Part shown: positions 5,101 to 6,992 of the stretch, piece by piece
Layout: each line of letters begins with the position of its first letter
How positions within the stretch are numbered: position 1 is the stretch's first letter
Assembly (NCBI GenBank): GCA_934553185.1
Contig: CAKTFF010000106.1
Span: 1 to 6,992, forward strand
DNA: 6,992 nucleotides
DNA from: an uncultured Devosia sp.
GTDB taxonomy: Bacteria > Pseudomonadota > Alphaproteobacteria > Rhizobiales > Devosiaceae
Reading direction: 5' to 3'
Made by a program: the position numbers and the translations under genes
The notes under the pieces: generated by a model
The model's database searches: none
What the model was told of the DNA's origin: nothing
Seen by the model: only the letters and a program-made list of their open reading frames with translations

Positions 5101-5148
5101 TCAGGGCCTGATTCGGCCAGGGCTCACCGGCTACGGAGCATATTGAGC

Positions 5149-6992
5149 ATGGCATCGACGCCGCTGCGCGAGGACAGCTACCCCGATCCACTGATTGCCG
5201 GAGGCCGCAGCAGCGCAGGCCTGTGGCGCGTTGTTGTGCTGAGCGTCACTCTGGTGCTGATCGCCGTCGTCTTCTCGCTGTTCGGCGAGCAGATCCCGGC
5301 CGACCTGGTGATGACCTTTGTCGGGATCCTCGCCGTCGTGGGCGTATTCTGCCTGTTCGGACTGGCCGCGGGCCTGTTCCGCGTCGCGAGCGGCGAAGAC
5401 CGGCGGACCATCTCCAATGCCGTGGTTGACAGCCTGCCCTTTGGCGCCGTGGTGGCCGATCGCGAAGGCAAGATCTCCTATGTCAACGCGCATTATGGCA
5501 GCTTTTCGGGCGCACTGACCAATGGCGTTCCGGTCGGCGTGCCGCGTCTTTTCGCCGGTCAGGCCGATGCCATCGAATCGATCTACCGGCTGTCGCGCGC
5601 CGCCAAGGACGGGCGGGCAGCTGTGGAGGACATCCGCCTCGTGGGTGGCCTTGGCGGTTCGCAGGCCGACAGCACCAAGCCGTTCTGGTACCGTGTCGGC
5701 GTCCGCCCGCTCCCCGAGTCCGATGAAGCCAGCAAACCGCTGGTGATCTGGTCGGTGGAAGACATTACCCGCGACCGCGAAAACACCGAAAGCGCCTTCC
5801 GCGATCTTCAGCGCGCCATCGACTATCTCGACCACTCGCCGGCCGGCTTCTTCTCGGCCGATGCGCATGGCCGCATTCAATATCTCAATTCCACCCTCAC
5901 CGACTGGCTGGGCTATGATCTGGCCGAATTCAATTCCGGCCATCTGGGCCTGTCCGACCTGGTGCGCGGCGACGGTGCGACGCTGTTGATGCGTGGCCGG
6001 GGGGACGGCGAGATCCGCACCGAGATCATCGATATCGACCTCGTGCGGCGCAATGGCACCAGCCTGCCGGTGCGTCTGCTTCACCGCGCGGCGCGCCTTG
6101 CCGATGGCGAACTAGGCGAAACGCGCACCCTCGTGCTCGACAAGTCCAATGCGCCGGATACCGAGGAAGAGCTGCGCGCCGCCGAAGTGCGCTTCTCGCG
6201 CTTCTTCAACGATACCCCATTCGCTATCGCGACCCTGGACGGCAAGGGCCGCATCATTCGCACCAATGCCCCGTTCGGCCGTATCTTCCGCTGGTCGGGC
6301 GAAGAAAAAAGCCTCGAACTGCAGCCGCTCAGCGAGCTGATCGGGGAGGGGAGCCGTGACAAGTTCGGCCGGGCCATCGCAGACGCCGCGGCGCATCGCT
6401 CCGAAGTCGAGCCCGTCGATGCCCTTCTCAGCGTCGAGGGCGACCATGCCGTTCGCCTCTACCTCTCCGCCTCGGAAATGAGCGCCGGCTCACCCGAGCA
6501 GGTCAATGTCTATGCGCTGGACATGACCGATCAGCGCAAGCTGGAAGCCCAGTTCGCACAGTCGCAGAAGATGCAGGCCGTCGGCCAGCTTGCGGGCGGC
6601 GTGGCGCACGATTTCAACAATCTGCTGACCGCCATCATCGGCTTCTCCGACCTCCTGCTCCTCAAGCACAAGCCCGGCGATCCTTCGTTTGGCGAGCTGA
6701 TGCAGATCAAGCAGAATGCCAACCGTGCCGCCGGCCTAACGCGGCAGCTGCTGGCTTTCTCGCGCCGCCAGACCCTGCGTCCCCAGGTGCTGGAACTGCC
6801 GCTGATCGTCGATGACCTTACGGTCCTGCTCAAGCGCATGATCGGGGAAAAGAACACGCTATCGGTCGAGCATGGCCGCAATATCTGGCCGGTCCGCGCC
6901 GATGTGGTCCAGCTTGAGCAGGTGATCATCAACCTCGTGGTCAATGCCCGCGACGCCATGCCCAATGGCGGCTCCATCGTCATCCGCACGGC
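5149..6992 (+). CDS. cckA: CckA, cell-cycle hybrid histidine kinase (C-terminus outside window)
   Basis: The frame stays open for 614 codons to the window end. Two membrane segments lie at about residues 27-45 and 52-77, followed by PAS-like sensor regions at about 88-215 (degenerate), 223-330 and 346-465. The phosphotransfer domain begins near 476 with VGQLAGGVAHDFNNLL, phospho-acceptor His487, and continues RLLAFSRRQ-like as LTRQLLAFSRRQTLRPQVL. The ATPase N-box NLVVNARDAM has its Mg-binding Asn at 599. These are hallmarks of CckA, which phosphorylates or dephosphorylates CtrA and CpdR through ChpT. The G2 box and the expected C-terminal receiver lie beyond the edge. GGAG at 5135-5138, 10 bases upstream, supports ATG 5149; TTG 5143 is an unlikely alternative. 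It lies downstream of flhB on the same strand but after a 644-base gap, so it probably has its own promoter. Confidence 0.93.
   Translation, partial: MASTPLREDSYPDPLIAGGRSSAGLWRVVVLSVTLVLIAVVFSLFGEQIPADLVMTFVGILAVVGVFCLFGLAAGLFRVASGEDRRTISNAVVDSLPFGAVVADREGKISYVNAHYGSFSGALTNGVPVGVPRLFAGQADAIESIYRLSRAAKDGRAAVEDIRLVGGLGGSQADSTKPFWYRVGVRPLPESDEASKPLVIWSVEDITRDRENTESAFRDLQRAIDYLDHSPAGFFSADAHGRIQYLNSTLTDWLGYDLAEFNSGHLGLSDLVRGDGATLLMRGRGDGEIRTEIIDIDLVRRNGTSLPVRLLHRAARLADGELGETRTLVLDKSNAPDTEEELRAAEVRFSRFFNDTPFAIATLDGKGRIIRTNAPFGRIFRWSGEEKSLELQPLSELIGEGSRDKFGRAIADAAAHRSEVEPVDALLSVEGDHAVRLYLSASEMSAGSPEQVNVYALDMTDQRKLEAQFAQSQKMQAVGQLAGGVAHDFNNLLTAIIGFSDLLLLKHKPGDPSFGELMQIKQNANRAAGLTRQLLAFSRRQTLRPQVLELPLIVDDLTVLLKRMIGEKNTLSVEHGRNIWPVRADVVQLEQVIINLVVNARDAMPNGGSIVIRT

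Noticed and set aside
5110..5114. GATTC (CcrM methylation site, GANTC) 35 bases before cckA
   Set aside because: CcrM sites matter for cell-cycle promoters in alphaproteobacteria, but several GANTC sites occur elsewhere in the window, including inside genes, so position alone is not informative.
5131..6084. A 317-codon minus-strand frame opposite cckA
   Set aside because: The plus frame encodes recognisable CckA features throughout, while the minus frame has shadow composition and no motif.

Overview
The window comes from an alphaproteobacterium, most likely a Hyphomicrobiales member of the Devosia type. This is inferred from the GC-rich sequence, a CckA-type hybrid histidine kinase, a textbook CtrA box, the style of the flagellar proteins, and two families of intergenic palindromes that I recall as common in such genomes. 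No database search was possible, so the genus is a guess.

Layout: on the minus strand at the left edge lie fliO (56-709) and the first 18 codons of a gene that is probably fliP (1-54). A divergent promoter region (710-878) carries a perfect TTAA-N7-TTAA CtrA site at 813-831. On the plus strand follows a flagellar operon: flgB (879-1286), flgC (1299-1709), fliE (1729-2064), fliQ (2224-2490), fliR (2494-3261) and flhB (3416-4504). These encode two proximal rod proteins, the rod/MS-ring adaptor FliE, and three membrane parts of the flagellar type III export gate. The only two large gaps inside the operon (fliE|fliQ and fliR|flhB) each hold a copy of one paired palindromic repeat.

The longest stretch without a recognised gene is 4505-5148. 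Its first half holds a second kind of CCCTCGGG palindrome and C-rich, G-poor DNA that looks like a Rho loading region. Its second half (about 4815-5100) folds on paper into a closing helix, a side hairpin and a three-way junction, with G.U pairs that point to the plus strand as the RNA sense. I do not recognise the family. It sits directly before cckA (5149 to the window end, partial). cckA encodes two membrane segments, PAS-like sensor regions, the histidine phosphotransfer domain (His487) and the start of the ATPase domain; the window ends before any receiver domain.

How they fit: in alphaproteobacteria CckA feeds phosphate through ChpT to CtrA, and CtrA controls early flagellar genes. Here the kinase gene lies directly downstream of a flagellar operon whose promoter carries the binding site of the regulator at the end of that kinase's pathway. 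The most interesting items are the undescribed structured leader before cckA, the CtrA box, and the repeat pair with compensatory base changes, one copy of which creates a small reading frame ending on the flhB start codon.
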